A stretch of DNA of 64,000 nt from an uncultured Bacteroidota bacterium (GTDB lineage: Bacteria > Bacteroidota > Bacteroidia > Chitinophagales > Chitinophagaceae). The notes beneath the pieces are model-generated. The model did not search any database, had not been told where the DNA came from, and saw only the letters and a list, made by a program, of their open reading frames with translations. How positions within the stretch are numbered: position 1 is the first letter of the stretch; every line of letters begins with the position of its first letter. The stretch spans positions 1 through 64,000 of the forward strand of contig CAINUN010000050.1 of assembly GCA_903853805.1 (NCBI GenBank), read 5' to 3'. The translations under genes and the position numbers were made by a program. Positions 25,569 through 34,015 of the stretch are shown piece by piece.

Positions 25569-26606
25569 TTAATAAACGTTTACAAAACCACCTGGTAAAA
25601 CTAAAGCCCAGTTTACACCAAGGTCTTCGCTACGATAAAGCCCTTTATTGGTAGCTGCATAGACAAGTTGTTTGCTAACACCGTTTTTAAAAATATCTTC
25701 TTTCCCAACGATGGAATAAACAACTGTATAGTCATCAAGTCCTGCGTTTGATGCAACAAATTTACTGCCGTCCCAACGGTAAACACCCATAGAATCGGTG
25801 CCCACTAAAATAGTTTTATCAAAAGGAGCATAGGTGCAATGAAGAATATGTTTTACAGGCAGCCCTGGCATTGGATTCCAATTAGCCCCATTATCATTAC
25901 TTGAGTAGATGCTGTCATTTCCAACAAGGTCTGTCAACAACAATGTATTGCCGTTATGACCAAGATAAAACAAGTGTCCACTAGTTGGCGGCAGACCTGC
26001 AACTGTTTTTACTTGCTCCCATTTATCGCCCTTAGCATTTCTGTAGTAAATTGAATCGTTTGAAGCATTGTGAGCATATACAGGTCCAGATTGTTGGTTG
26101 GTAAACGAGGTGATGGTTGTATTATTAATGTCAGCTTCATAATTGTTATCAACAATCCAAGTTTTCCCATTGTCGTCACTATAAGCAATACCCTTAGGGT
26201 CTTTAGTAATGACATATGCTCTGTTGTGCGCAGCAGAATACAATATTCCTTGTTGCCAAGGAATGTATTTGCTCAATCCTAAATAAAAGCTATTGATATT
26301 GGTGTAAACAGGGTTGAAATTTTTACCATTATCATCACTCATGTGTACATTCCCTTTCACCATGATAATGTTCATGCCAGAAGTTAACAACGCTCGAGTT
26401 TTAAAGCCATCAGCAGGGAAAATAGTTTTAAAATTTGCTCCATCGTTTGTGTTCAACAAAGCACCTTGTTCTGTACCAACGTACAGACTATATGGTTTTT
26501 GGACTATTGAGTTATTGTCAATACCATTCGATTTCTTACACGCCTGAAAAGCAATGGTCAAAATCGCCAATACTCCAAGAGAATAAATCAGGTTAGCCTT
26601 ACGCAT
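25569..26606 (-). CDS. Lipoprotein with BNR/sortilin-like propeller repeats
   Basis: The 345-aa lipoprotein has a signal peptide ending in the lipobox AFQAC, followed by KKS. The mature part has repeats of the BNR/photosystem-stability-factor type (SDDNGKNF, SDDNGKTW, SSNDNGANW, SEDLGVNW), which suggest a beta-propeller at the cell envelope. No catalytic residues can be assigned. I chose the ATG at 26606 because the ORF-track start (26624) is a TTG six codons earlier and adds nothing to the signal peptide. Confidence 0.78.
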   Translation of the reverse strand: MRKANLIYSLGVLAILTIAFQACKKSNGIDNNSIVQKPYSLYVGTEQGALLNTNDGANFKTIFPADGFKTRALLTSGMNIIMVKGNVHMSDDNGKNFNPVYTNINSFYLGLSKYIPWQQGILYSAAHNRAYVITKDPKGIAYSDDNGKTWIVDNNYEADINNTTITSFTNQQSGPVYAHNASNDSIYYRNAKGDKWEQVKTVAGLPPTSGHLFYLGHNGNTLLLTDLVGNDSIYSSNDNGANWNPMPGLPVKHILHCTYAPFDKTILVGTDSMGVYRWDGSKFVASNAGLDDYTVVYSIVGKEDIFKNGVSKQLVYAATNKGLYRSEDLGVNWALVLPGGFVNVY

Positions 26607-26719
26607 CGAAAAAAATTTCTTCAATTTTACAAAAAAGTTAGGAATAAGTCAGGAAAGATACTACAAAGACAGAATACAACCCACATTTCGTTTGAATTTT
26701 TCTGGTTTTTCTAAAAAAA

Positions 26720-28198
26720 TCATTTTAGGTATTCCTCGATTTGCTGTTCTAAAAACTGTTCCGCAATCATCAAATCTGTATGTAATAATCGGTCGCTTTC
26801 CATGAATGACACTTGTTGGCGTAATGCTGACCATACTTTTTCAATGCTTGGTGAAGACAAGGTTGGATGGCGCATATCTAAAGCCTGTGCAGCTGTAAGC
26901 AACTCAATTGCCAAAACGCGTTGTACATTTTGAATCACTTTTCTAAGTTTAGTAGCTGCGTTTGCACCCATGCTCACATGGTCTTCTTGTCCGTTGCTGC
27001 TCACAATGCTGTCCACACTTGCTGGGGTGCAATATTGTTTGGTTTGACTAACAATTGAAGCCGCAGTGTATTGTGCAATCATAAAACCGCTGTTCAACCC
27101 TGCATTGGGTGCTAAGAATGGTGGCAGATTTCTTTGTCCGCTAATAAGTAAGTAAGTTCTTCTTTCCGAAATGTTACCCAATTCAGCCAAAGCAATAGCT
27201 AAGAAATCTAGATTGAGCGCCAAAGGTTGACCATGAAAATTGCCTCCGCTTACAATGGCATCTTCATCATGAAAGACAATGGGGTTGTCGGTCACAGAAT
27301 TGATTTCAATTTCCACAACATTTTTCACGTGAGCTGTTGTGTCTTTGGTGGCACCGTGCACTTGTGGTATGCATCTAAAAGAGTAAGGGTCTTGCACTTG
27401 TTGCTTAGGTAAATCTTGCAAGGTGCTTCCCTTCAACCATTCCAACATTTGTTGTGCAGTATCAATTTGTCCTTTGTGGGGTCGAAGTCGATGAATAGAA
27501 TGACGATAGGGTTCTTTTTTGGCCAAAAAAGCATCGGCACTCATAGCTGCAATAAAGTCGGCCCATTTTTGAAGGCGCATGGCTGCCATCAAACTCCACG
27601 TAGCATAGCTGCTCATAAATTGAGTGCCATTCAACAACGCCAATCCTTCTTTTGCTGCAAGGGGAATTGGTGGCAAAGCCAATTCTTTCAATACATCAAT
27701 AGCCTTTCTTTTTATCCCTTTGTAACGCACCCAACCTTTACCAAAAATAGGCAAGCTTAAATGTGCCAACGGTGCCAAATCGCCGGAAGCACCCAATGAC
27801 CCTTGCTCGAAAACGACAGGAGAAATGCCCAAGTTGTAAAAATCAATGAGGCGCTGAACAACTTCTTTTCTCACACCGCTATAGCCTTGGCTCAATCCCA
27901 ATACTTTCAACAAAAGCATTAAACGAACAATTTCCTCAGGCACTTCATCACCCATGCCGCAAGCATGACTGCATACTAGGTTTTCTTGAAGTTGTGCCAG
28001 TTCATCATCAGCAATGCGCACATTGCATAAAGAACCAAAGCCGGTATTGATGCCATAATAAGTATTGCCGCCTTCCAAAATTTTATCGAGATAAGCGCGG
28101 TTGGTGTCTATTCTTGAAATGGCTTCGTCAGAAAGTACTAGTTTTTGATTGTAATATTTTGATAGCTCTTCAATTGAAAGGTGGTCTGGCAACAACAT
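26720..28198 (-). CDS. hutH: Histidine ammonia-lyase
   Basis: HutH removes ammonia from histidine to give urocanate, the first step of histidine breakdown. The 492-aa protein has the Ala-Ser-Gly triad that forms the MIO cofactor in SLGASGDLAPLAHLSL, plus GTQFMSSYA, NSVTDNPIVF and VSSNGQEDHVSMG, all typical of the family. No other hut genes are nearby. I chose the ATG at 28198 (MLLPDHLSIEELSKYY); the ORF-track start at 28240 is a TTG. A tyrosine or phenylalanine ammonia-lyase is possible in principle, but the motifs fit HutH better. Confidence 0.9.
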   Translation of the reverse strand: MLLPDHLSIEELSKYYNQKLVLSDEAISRIDTNRAYLDKILEGGNTYYGINTGFGSLCNVRIADDELAQLQENLVCSHACGMGDEVPEEIVRLMLLLKVLGLSQGYSGVRKEVVQRLIDFYNLGISPVVFEQGSLGASGDLAPLAHLSLPIFGKGWVRYKGIKRKAIDVLKELALPPIPLAAKEGLALLNGTQFMSSYATWSLMAAMRLQKWADFIAAMSADAFLAKKEPYRHSIHRLRPHKGQIDTAQQMLEWLKGSTLQDLPKQQVQDPYSFRCIPQVHGATKDTTAHVKNVVEIEINSVTDNPIVFHDEDAIVSGGNFHGQPLALNLDFLAIALAELGNISERRTYLLISGQRNLPPFLAPNAGLNSGFMIAQYTAASIVSQTKQYCTPASVDSIVSSNGQEDHVSMGANAATKLRKVIQNVQRVLAIELLTAAQALDMRHPTLSSPSIEKVWSALRQQVSFMESDRLLHTDLMIAEQFLEQQIEEYLK

Positions 28199-28416
28199 GT
28201 GGAATAGAATCTTTGGGCGCAAAAGTAGTGAAAGAGGCAATGTTGCATACTAGAAAATATTAACCGACCGTTTGTAAATAATACGGCACAAATAGATTGC
28301 TATTGTAAAACTTCTATTTCGACTTGCTAGGTAAATCCAAATAATCTTCATTAAGGATAATCTTTAACAAATAATCCATCCCTCGGCTATTATATTTGCG
28401 CCACTAATTTTAAGAT

Positions 28417-29133
28417 ATGCATAAGCACCTGCTCGTTTTCGCCGTTATTTTGTTTCTGTTTCAAACAAGCAGTAAGGCACAAAATGTTGACCTTTTACCT
28501 AAGAAAAAAACGAGTATTTCAAAACCATCTCGAGATTTTCTAATGGTGCAACTTACTTACGATAATTGGGCAAATAAACCTGATAGCATTCAAACAACTG
28601 GACTTGGTCGCGGTCTAGGAATTTACTTATGCTATGATTGGCCTATAAACAACTCTAACTTCAGTTTTGCATCAGGTGTTGGGATTGGCTCTTCCAATAT
28701 TTTTCTCAAAAACCAAGTTGTTAGCTTTGAAGATACTGGTGCAATTGCATCACAAGCTATTTTTGGAGATGACACTGCTGCAGGGTATAAAAAGTACAAA
28801 CTTGCAACCGCTTATTTTGAGGCACCTTTTGAATTGCGTTATTTTTCAAACAAAGAAAACAGAAACTCTGGTTTTAAAGCTGCAATTGGCTTAAGGGTAG
28901 GTACCTTATTGAGCGCACATACTAAAGGTGTTTATACAATAGATGGGAATAAAACAATTGACAAGGTTGAGTCAAAACGTTATTTAGAAAAATGGCGCTT
29001 TGCTGCAACTTTCCGGGTTGGCTACGGCAATTTTAGTTTGATGGGAACATACAATCTCAATAGCTTATTTAAGGCTACAAACGGGCCACAAGTAACCCCC
29101 TATTCTATTGGCATTTGCATTTCTGGACTCTAA
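28417..29133 (+). CDS. Outer-membrane beta-barrel protein (PorT-like)
   Basis: The 238-aa protein has a signal peptide (HLLVFAVILFLFQTSSKAQ) and alternating beta-strand sequence such as GRGLGIYLCYDWPI, FSFASGVGIGSSN and FAATFRVGYGNFSLMG. It ends in an aromatic/hydrophobic strand typical of outer-membrane barrels of the PorT/OMP_b-brl group. The specific role is unknown. A -7 box TATATTTG lies at 28391-28398, and a strong terminator follows the gene, so it is monocistronic. Confidence 0.75.
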   Translation: MHKHLLVFAVILFLFQTSSKAQNVDLLPKKKTSISKPSRDFLMVQLTYDNWANKPDSIQTTGLGRGLGIYLCYDWPINNSNFSFASGVGIGSSNIFLKNQVVSFEDTGAIASQAIFGDDTAAGYKKYKLATAYFEAPFELRYFSNKENRNSGFKAAIGLRVGTLLSAHTKGVYTIDGNKTIDKVESKRYLEKWRFAATFRVGYGNFSLMGTYNLNSLFKATNGPQVTPYSIGICISGL

Positions 29134-29156
29134 GTTTTAGTTAATAATACATCACA

Positions 29157-29185
29157 ACAAAAAAGCGGCTACCGCCGCTTTTTTG
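29157..29185 (+). terminator. Intrinsic terminator after the beta-barrel gene
   Basis: AGCGGC, loop TACC, GCCGCT (29164-29179), with A and T runs on either side. Confidence 0.93.
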
Positions 29186-29214
29186 TTGTTTATGGAAACA
29201 GTATTTTCGCAACA

Positions 29215-29781
29215 ATGGCACACTATCTAAATAATTTTCAACAAAAATTCATTCCGACAATAATGTGTTTACTCATTGTTGTTCTTGTGACTTCTTGTCA
29301 TCATACAAAACATCTTTCAACAAGACCAACTAGCAGTAACCCTCACCTTACCTATGCAGAACTGCGTTCAAAATATGCTGCCATCATGCAAACCGAACCT
29401 GAGCATCTTCAAAATCTTAAGCTCTACTATTTCATCAATAAATGGTATGGTGTGGTATATCGCGGTGCAAGAAATGAAATTGACGGAACAGATTGCTCCG
29501 GTTTTGTGAATATTCTTTTCAAAGAGGTTTATGGCAAAAAACTAGACCGAGAGGCAAACCTAATTTTCAAAAATAATTGTCAATCTAAAACAACAAACAA
29601 CCTACGAGAGGGAGATTTGTTGTTTTTCAAAACACAGCATGACTATATTGACCATGTAGGCGTTTATCTCCACAACAATCATTTTATTCATGCTTCTTCT
29701 AGACTTGGTGTAGTGATTGATGACCTCAATGAAACATACTATAAAAAGTCGTTTTTCAAAGCTGGGTCTTTGAAATATTGA
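29215..29781 (+). CDS. NlpC/P60 family lipoprotein hydrolase
   Basis: The 188-aa lipoprotein has a signal sequence with lipobox VTSC. Its NlpC/P60 catalytic core has the nucleophile Cys in GTDCSGFVNILF, the general base His in DHVGVYL, and the later HASS segment. Such enzymes cut peptide cross-links (for example between D-Glu and a diamino acid) in peptidoglycan. Length and layout fit Spr/NlpC-like envelope lipoproteins. It converges on the glycosyltransferase gene, overlapping its 3' end by 26 bp. Confidence 0.88.
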   Translation: MAHYLNNFQQKFIPTIMCLLIVVLVTSCHHTKHLSTRPTSSNPHLTYAELRSKYAAIMQTEPEHLQNLKLYYFINKWYGVVYRGARNEIDGTDCSGFVNILFKEVYGKKLDREANLIFKNNCQSKTTNNLREGDLLFFKTQHDYIDHVGVYLHNNHFIHASSRLGVVIDDLNETYYKKSFFKAGSLKY

Positions 29782-30982
29782 TTTGAATGCGCATGAATTC
29801 GTCTAAGCTTTTCATGATTGAACCTTCATTGTATTTTTCTTGCACCAATTTTTTCCCGTTTTCAGCTATAATGGTTGCTTGTGTTTTGTCTTTTAATGCC
29901 AAGACAATTTGATTCCTAAATTCACTAGCAGTATTTGCCTGTAAAAAATGAATTCCTGATTTTGCTTCATCAATTCCTTGCATAGAAATGCTTGTAGCAA
30001 TAATGAGTTTTCCCATAGCCATTGCCTCCAATACTTTTACCCTAATTCCACCCCCAGTATGTAATGGAACTATCAGCATTTTTTTATCGGCGATAAATGA
30101 GGCTGCGTCCAACACTTCACCAACACAATGCACCCCATTACCGTGGTATTTGTGAAAGGAATACGGCATATTTCTTCCAGCAAAAAAGAATTGAAACTCG
30201 GGCAGTTCTTCATGTAGTGTAGGCCAAACTTCATTCAAAAACCAAGTGATGGCTTCTGCATTTGGCACCCAATCCATAGCGCCAAGATGATAGCCATGCC
30301 ATGCCTCATTATCGTTTTGAATAGGACGCTCTTTTACACAAATACCATAAGGCACAACTATTTGGTTGACTAAGTGAATGTTGTCTTTCACACAATCGGC
30401 GTCTTTTTGTGTAATGGGAATAAGCACATCCGCTATTTGCCAAGCCTCTAATTCAAACTTTTTGATTCGATGAGCAAGGTTTTGTAAGTAAATTTTCTTT
30501 AGCCCTGCTTTCATTTCGTGAGCAAGGCTTTCCCAAATTTGATGTTCAATGTTGTGCAATCGAATGGCAATGCTACAAGTAGTTATGTTTCGAATGGAAT
30601 TGATATAAGTTGATAGAAAAATACTCTCCAATTGAACCACAACTGGTTGAAATTCTTGAATGATTTCTGTTAACCTGTTTTCAAACTGTTTAGAAAAAAA
30701 ACGTTCAGCATGATTGGGTTTTTTGCTCAGAAAAAAATTGATCAATACACCAACCGCCTTTATGTCTGTGTTGATTTCAAAGGATTCAAAGTCTATTTCA
30801 TGGAAAAGTGAAGGCAAGGTTTCTTTTGTAATAAAATGCCTGGTAGTATTCATTGAAAAGAGGTAAACCCTCCAACCAGCTTCATGATAGCCTTTCACCA
30901 TACTATATGTGGCAAGATTGCCACCATCGTTCAATGGAAAAGGAACTCTGTTGGTAATGATTAATATTGAAGGTTGAGACAT
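29756..30982 (-). CDS. Glycosyltransferase, GT4-like (GT-B fold)
   Basis: The 408-aa protein starts ILIITNRVPFPLNDGGNLATYSMV. It ends in a GT4 donor-binding half with the segment VPLHTGGGIRVKVLEAMAMGKLIIAT, the family's sugar-nucleotide site. It transfers an unknown sugar, probably for surface polysaccharide or protein glycosylation. It is divergent from two more glycosyltransferases (31038-33263), so the three probably form one glycan cluster. Confidence 0.85.
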   Translation of the reverse strand: MSQPSILIITNRVPFPLNDGGNLATYSMVKGYHEAGWRVYLFSMNTTRHFITKETLPSLFHEIDFESFEINTDIKAVGVLINFFLSKKPNHAERFFSKQFENRLTEIIQEFQPVVVQLESIFLSTYINSIRNITTCSIAIRLHNIEHQIWESLAHEMKAGLKKIYLQNLAHRIKKFELEAWQIADVLIPITQKDADCVKDNIHLVNQIVVPYGICVKERPIQNDNEAWHGYHLGAMDWVPNAEAITWFLNEVWPTLHEELPEFQFFFAGRNMPYSFHKYHGNGVHCVGEVLDAASFIADKKMLIVPLHTGGGIRVKVLEAMAMGKLIIATSISMQGIDEAKSGIHFLQANTASEFRNQIVLALKDKTQATIIAENGKKLVQEKYNEGSIMKSLDEFMRIQINISKTQL

Positions 30983-31037
30983 TTTTGCAAAAATAGAAAG
31001 GCTAATGGTAAACGTTTATTTTTACCACAGAAAATAA

Positions 31038-32128
31038 ATGGGTAAGAAAAGAATTATTTGCACGGTCACCAACGACTTGAATTACGATCAACGGATGATT
31101 CGCATTTGCACATCGCTTGTCAATGCAGGATATGAAGTTACGTTGATTGGTTTCAAAAGAAAAAACAGCAAGCCAATTATTGAAAGATCATTCAAGCAAG
31201 TGCGACTGCCCATCATTGCCGAACAAGGAAAACTGCTTTATATTGACTACTGGTTGAAACTTTTTTGCTACCTACTTTTTTTTGTAAAGCAACTATTTTG
31301 TGCGCTATTGACCTCGACACAATCATGCCTGTTTATTATGCCAGCAAAATTCGAGGGAAGCAAAGAGTTTATGATGCTCATGAATTGTTTACGGAATTAC
31401 AAGAAGTAGTGACGCGCCCAAGCGTTTACAAAATGTGGCGCTGGATTGAACAGCATACGGTTCCCAATTTTCCGGTTGGTTATACAGTTGGCGCTTATAT
31501 CGCTGAAGTTTTTCATGAACGTTATGGCGTCAATTACAAACTTGTTCGCAATATGACTGTTTTGAAGCCTCTCAACATTCCTGAGAAAAAGGAAAAGTAT
31601 ATTCTTTACCAAGGCGCAGTAAATGTTGGTAGGTGTTTTGAGTTTTTAATTCCTGCAATGAAGCATGTAAATGCGCAACTCATTATTTGTGGCGAAGGCA
31701 ATTTTTTTAAAGAAGCAAAAGCAATTGCAGTACTACATCAACTTGAAAACAAAGTGATTTTCAAAGGCTATATACCTCCTGAAGATTTGAAACAATACAC
31801 ACTCAATGCTTACATTGGCATCACGCTTTTTGAAGCTGTTGCCTTTAGTAATAAAATGTCTTTAGCTAACCGTTTTTTCGATTACCTCCATTCAGGTGTT
31901 CCACAACTTTGTGTACAATATCCTGAGTATGAAAAAATCAATAACGAATTTGAGGTAGCACATTTAATAGACGAACCTACTCCTGAAAAGATTGCAACTG
32001 GTTTGAATTTCCTTATAGAAAATGAAAATCACTACCAACATCTTCAAAAAGAATGTTTGAAAGCAAGAGAAAGATATTGCTGGCAAGAAGAAGAAAAAAC
32101 ACTTGTTAAGGTCTATGAACAATTCTGA
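31038..32128 (+). CDS. Glycosyltransferase (GT4-like), interrupted by a -1 frameshift at a T8 run
   Basis: The first frame (31038 to ~31283) gives MGKKRIICTVTNDLNYDQRMIRIC, a normal GT-B acceptor half. The matching continuation (AIDLDTIMPVYYASK, then YDAHELFTELQEV and the donor half VIFKGYIPPEDL) is in the -1 frame. The switch falls at T8 (31276-31283): frame 0 reads CTT TTT TTT GTA and the needed frame reads TTT TTT TGT. The combined length is about 363 aa, normal for the family. The cause may be a sequencing undercall, a true mutation, or slippage on the T run. The 31265 start in the ORF track is a TTG and not a real start. Confidence 0.75.
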
Positions 32129-33263
32129 CCCACTTCAACTGCATATTGTCGCATTCGATATTCCTTTTCCACCCAATTATGGTGGTGCGATTGATGTTTT
32201 TCATAAAGTTCGTTGCTTATCGGAAGCGGGTGTTACAATTTATTTGCATTGTCCTCAATACGGCGATAGAATTCCGAGTAAAGAATTGGAAGCTCTGTGT
32301 AAGCAAGTTTGGTATTACCCGCGACATACAGGATTGAAAGGCATCTCTTTGAAATACCCTTACATGGTTTATAGTCGTAGAAATAATGCGCTTTTAGAAA
32401 ACCTGATTTCGATTAATGCTCCAATTCTATTTGATGGGTTAAGTACGAGCTTTTATACTCATCATCCTGCCTTAAAAAACCGGTTTAAAATCCTTCGCAA
32501 TCAAAACATCGAGCAAGATTATTATTACCAATTGGCTAAAAGAGAAAAGTCATTGCTAAAAAAATGGTATTACTTGATTGAAGCACAATTGCTTAAGCGA
32601 TATGAAAATTCAATAATGGCTGTTGATGCATTTTTCACAGTAGCTATGCACGACCATGACTTTTTCAAGAATAAACATCCTGCTGCAACCCATGAATACA
32701 TCCCTTCTTTTCAACCTTATGATAAAATTAATAGCAAAGAGGGGAAAGGGGATTATTGCATTTACCATGGGAATCTAGCTCTTTCAGAAAACAGAGAAGC
32801 AACAATTTTCTTATTGAAAGAAGTTGTACCATTTATTAATATTCCTTTTGTGATTGCGGGAAGAAACCCTGATAAAGCAATTTTTTCTTTGGTATCCAAA
32901 TGTACCAATTGTCGTCTTGTTGCCAATCCCGATATGGATGAAATGAACGACCTCATTCACAATGCACACATTCATGTTTTACCTACTTTTCAAGACACAG
33001 GATTGAAGCTAAAATTGCTTCACGCTTTGTTTAATGGACGGCATGTTTTGGTGAATAATGAAATGTTGACTGGAACAGGATTAATGGCTGCATGCACTAT
33101 TGCCAATTCTGCAAAAGAAATGATTGGTTCCATTCAAAAATTGATGGAAAAACCTTTTAGCGACACGGAAATTGAGAAGCGAAAATCAATCCTTGAACAA
33201 CATTACAACAACAGTAAAAACGCTACTCAAATTATACAAGTACTTCGTGAGAAATCTCAGTAA
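32115..33263 (+). CDS. Glycosyltransferase (GT4-like)
   Basis: The 382-aa protein has a GT-B fold: N-terminal IVAFDIPFPPNYGGAIDVFHKV, and C-terminal IYHGNLALSENREA, VIAGRNPD and GLKLKLLHALFNGRHVLVNN. The GT4 donor-site E is replaced in this last motif (KLLHALFNG), so the donor or activity may differ. I chose the ATG at 32115 (MNNSDPLQ); the ORF-track start is a TTG. It overlaps the frameshifted glycosyltransferase by 14 bp, so the two are probably translated together. Confidence 0.82.
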   Translation: MNNSDPLQLHIVAFDIPFPPNYGGAIDVFHKVRCLSEAGVTIYLHCPQYGDRIPSKELEALCKQVWYYPRHTGLKGISLKYPYMVYSRRNNALLENLISINAPILFDGLSTSFYTHHPALKNRFKILRNQNIEQDYYYQLAKREKSLLKKWYYLIEAQLLKRYENSIMAVDAFFTVAMHDHDFFKNKHPAATHEYIPSFQPYDKINSKEGKGDYCIYHGNLALSENREATIFLLKEVVPFINIPFVIAGRNPDKAIFSLVSKCTNCRLVANPDMDEMNDLIHNAHIHVLPTFQDTGLKLKLLHALFNGRHVLVNNEMLTGTGLMAACTIANSAKEMIGSIQKLMEKPFSDTEIEKRKSILEQHYNNSKNATQIIQVLREKSQ

Positions 33264-33927
33264 GTATTCCGTTTTCAACTCGAACTACACGAGCAGGAAA
33301 TTTGCGAATAATGGTATAATCGTGTGTTGCCATCATGAAGGCTGTTTGATAATCGCGGCTAATATTGAACAACAGCTGCATGATTTCGTCAGTTGTTTCT
33401 GGGTCAAGGTTTCCCGTAGGTTCATCAGCTAAAATCAATTTTGGGTTATTAAGCATTGCACGCGCTATATCCACTCTTTGTTGTTCGCCGCCCGACATCT
33501 CATAAGGCATTTTAAAGCCTTTACTTTTCAAACCAACTTTAGTAAGCACATTATCAATCTTTTCTTTCATCAAATTCTTGTCTTTCCAGCCTGTTGCTTT
33601 CAAAACAAACTCAAGATTGTCATACACATTTCTATCAGTAAGTAAGCGGAAATCCTGAAACACAATACCAAGGTTTCTCCTTAGTTTAGGAATGGTTTGC
33701 CAAGTCAGTTTTTTCAAATCGAACCCAGCCACATTTCCTTCACCCTCTTTCAAATAAAGGTCGCCATAAAGCGTCTTTAACAAGCTCGATTTTCCTGTTC
33801 CTGTTTTTCCAATAAGGTAAACGAATTCTCCTTTCAACACTTCAAGATTTACCTTGGAAAGTATCAAACTTTTACCCTGATAAATATTGACATTTTTAAG
33901 AGAAATTGTAGATGTCGCGTCAGCCAT
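33232..33927 (-). CDS. ftsE: Cell-division ABC ATPase FtsE
   Basis: The 231-aa ATPase has Walker A (GKTGTGKSS), Q-loop (VFQDFRLL), signature MSGGEQQRVDIARA, Walker B (LILADEPTGN) and the switch His (MATHDY). Length, the LLTDRNVYDN segment and DPETTDEIM fit FtsE, which with FtsX controls peptidoglycan hydrolases at the septum. ftsX is not adjacent, as is often the case in Bacteroidota. Its 3' end overlaps the glycosyltransferase gene on the other strand by 32 bp. Confidence 0.88.
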   Translation of the reverse strand: MADATSTISLKNVNIYQGKSLILSKVNLEVLKGEFVYLIGKTGTGKSSLLKTLYGDLYLKEGEGNVAGFDLKKLTWQTIPKLRRNLGIVFQDFRLLTDRNVYDNLEFVLKATGWKDKNLMKEKIDNVLTKVGLKSKGFKMPYEMSGGEQQRVDIARAMLNNPKLILADEPTGNLDPETTDEIMQLLFNISRDYQTAFMMATHDYTIIRKFPARVVRVENGILTEISHEVLV

Positions 33928-33968
33928 AAAGTAGCTTAGATTTAGAACAAAGATAGTTTTAAAAAGAA

Positions 33969-33996
33969 AAACACCCCGAAATGCTCGAGGTGTTTT
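33969..33996 (-). terminator. Intrinsic terminator after the M43 protease gene
   Basis: ACACC and GGTGT enclose an inner CGA/TCG pairing (33971-33993), flanked by A and T runs. It lies downstream of the leftward protease gene and upstream of ftsE. Confidence 0.7.
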
Positions 33997-34015
33997 AACA
34001 AAGAAAGTAACCCTA

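Noticed and set aside
31265-32128. Independent glycosyltransferase gene starting at 31265
   Set aside because: The start is a TTG inside the upstream gene and the protein lacks the acceptor half, so this is the second part of a frameshifted gene.
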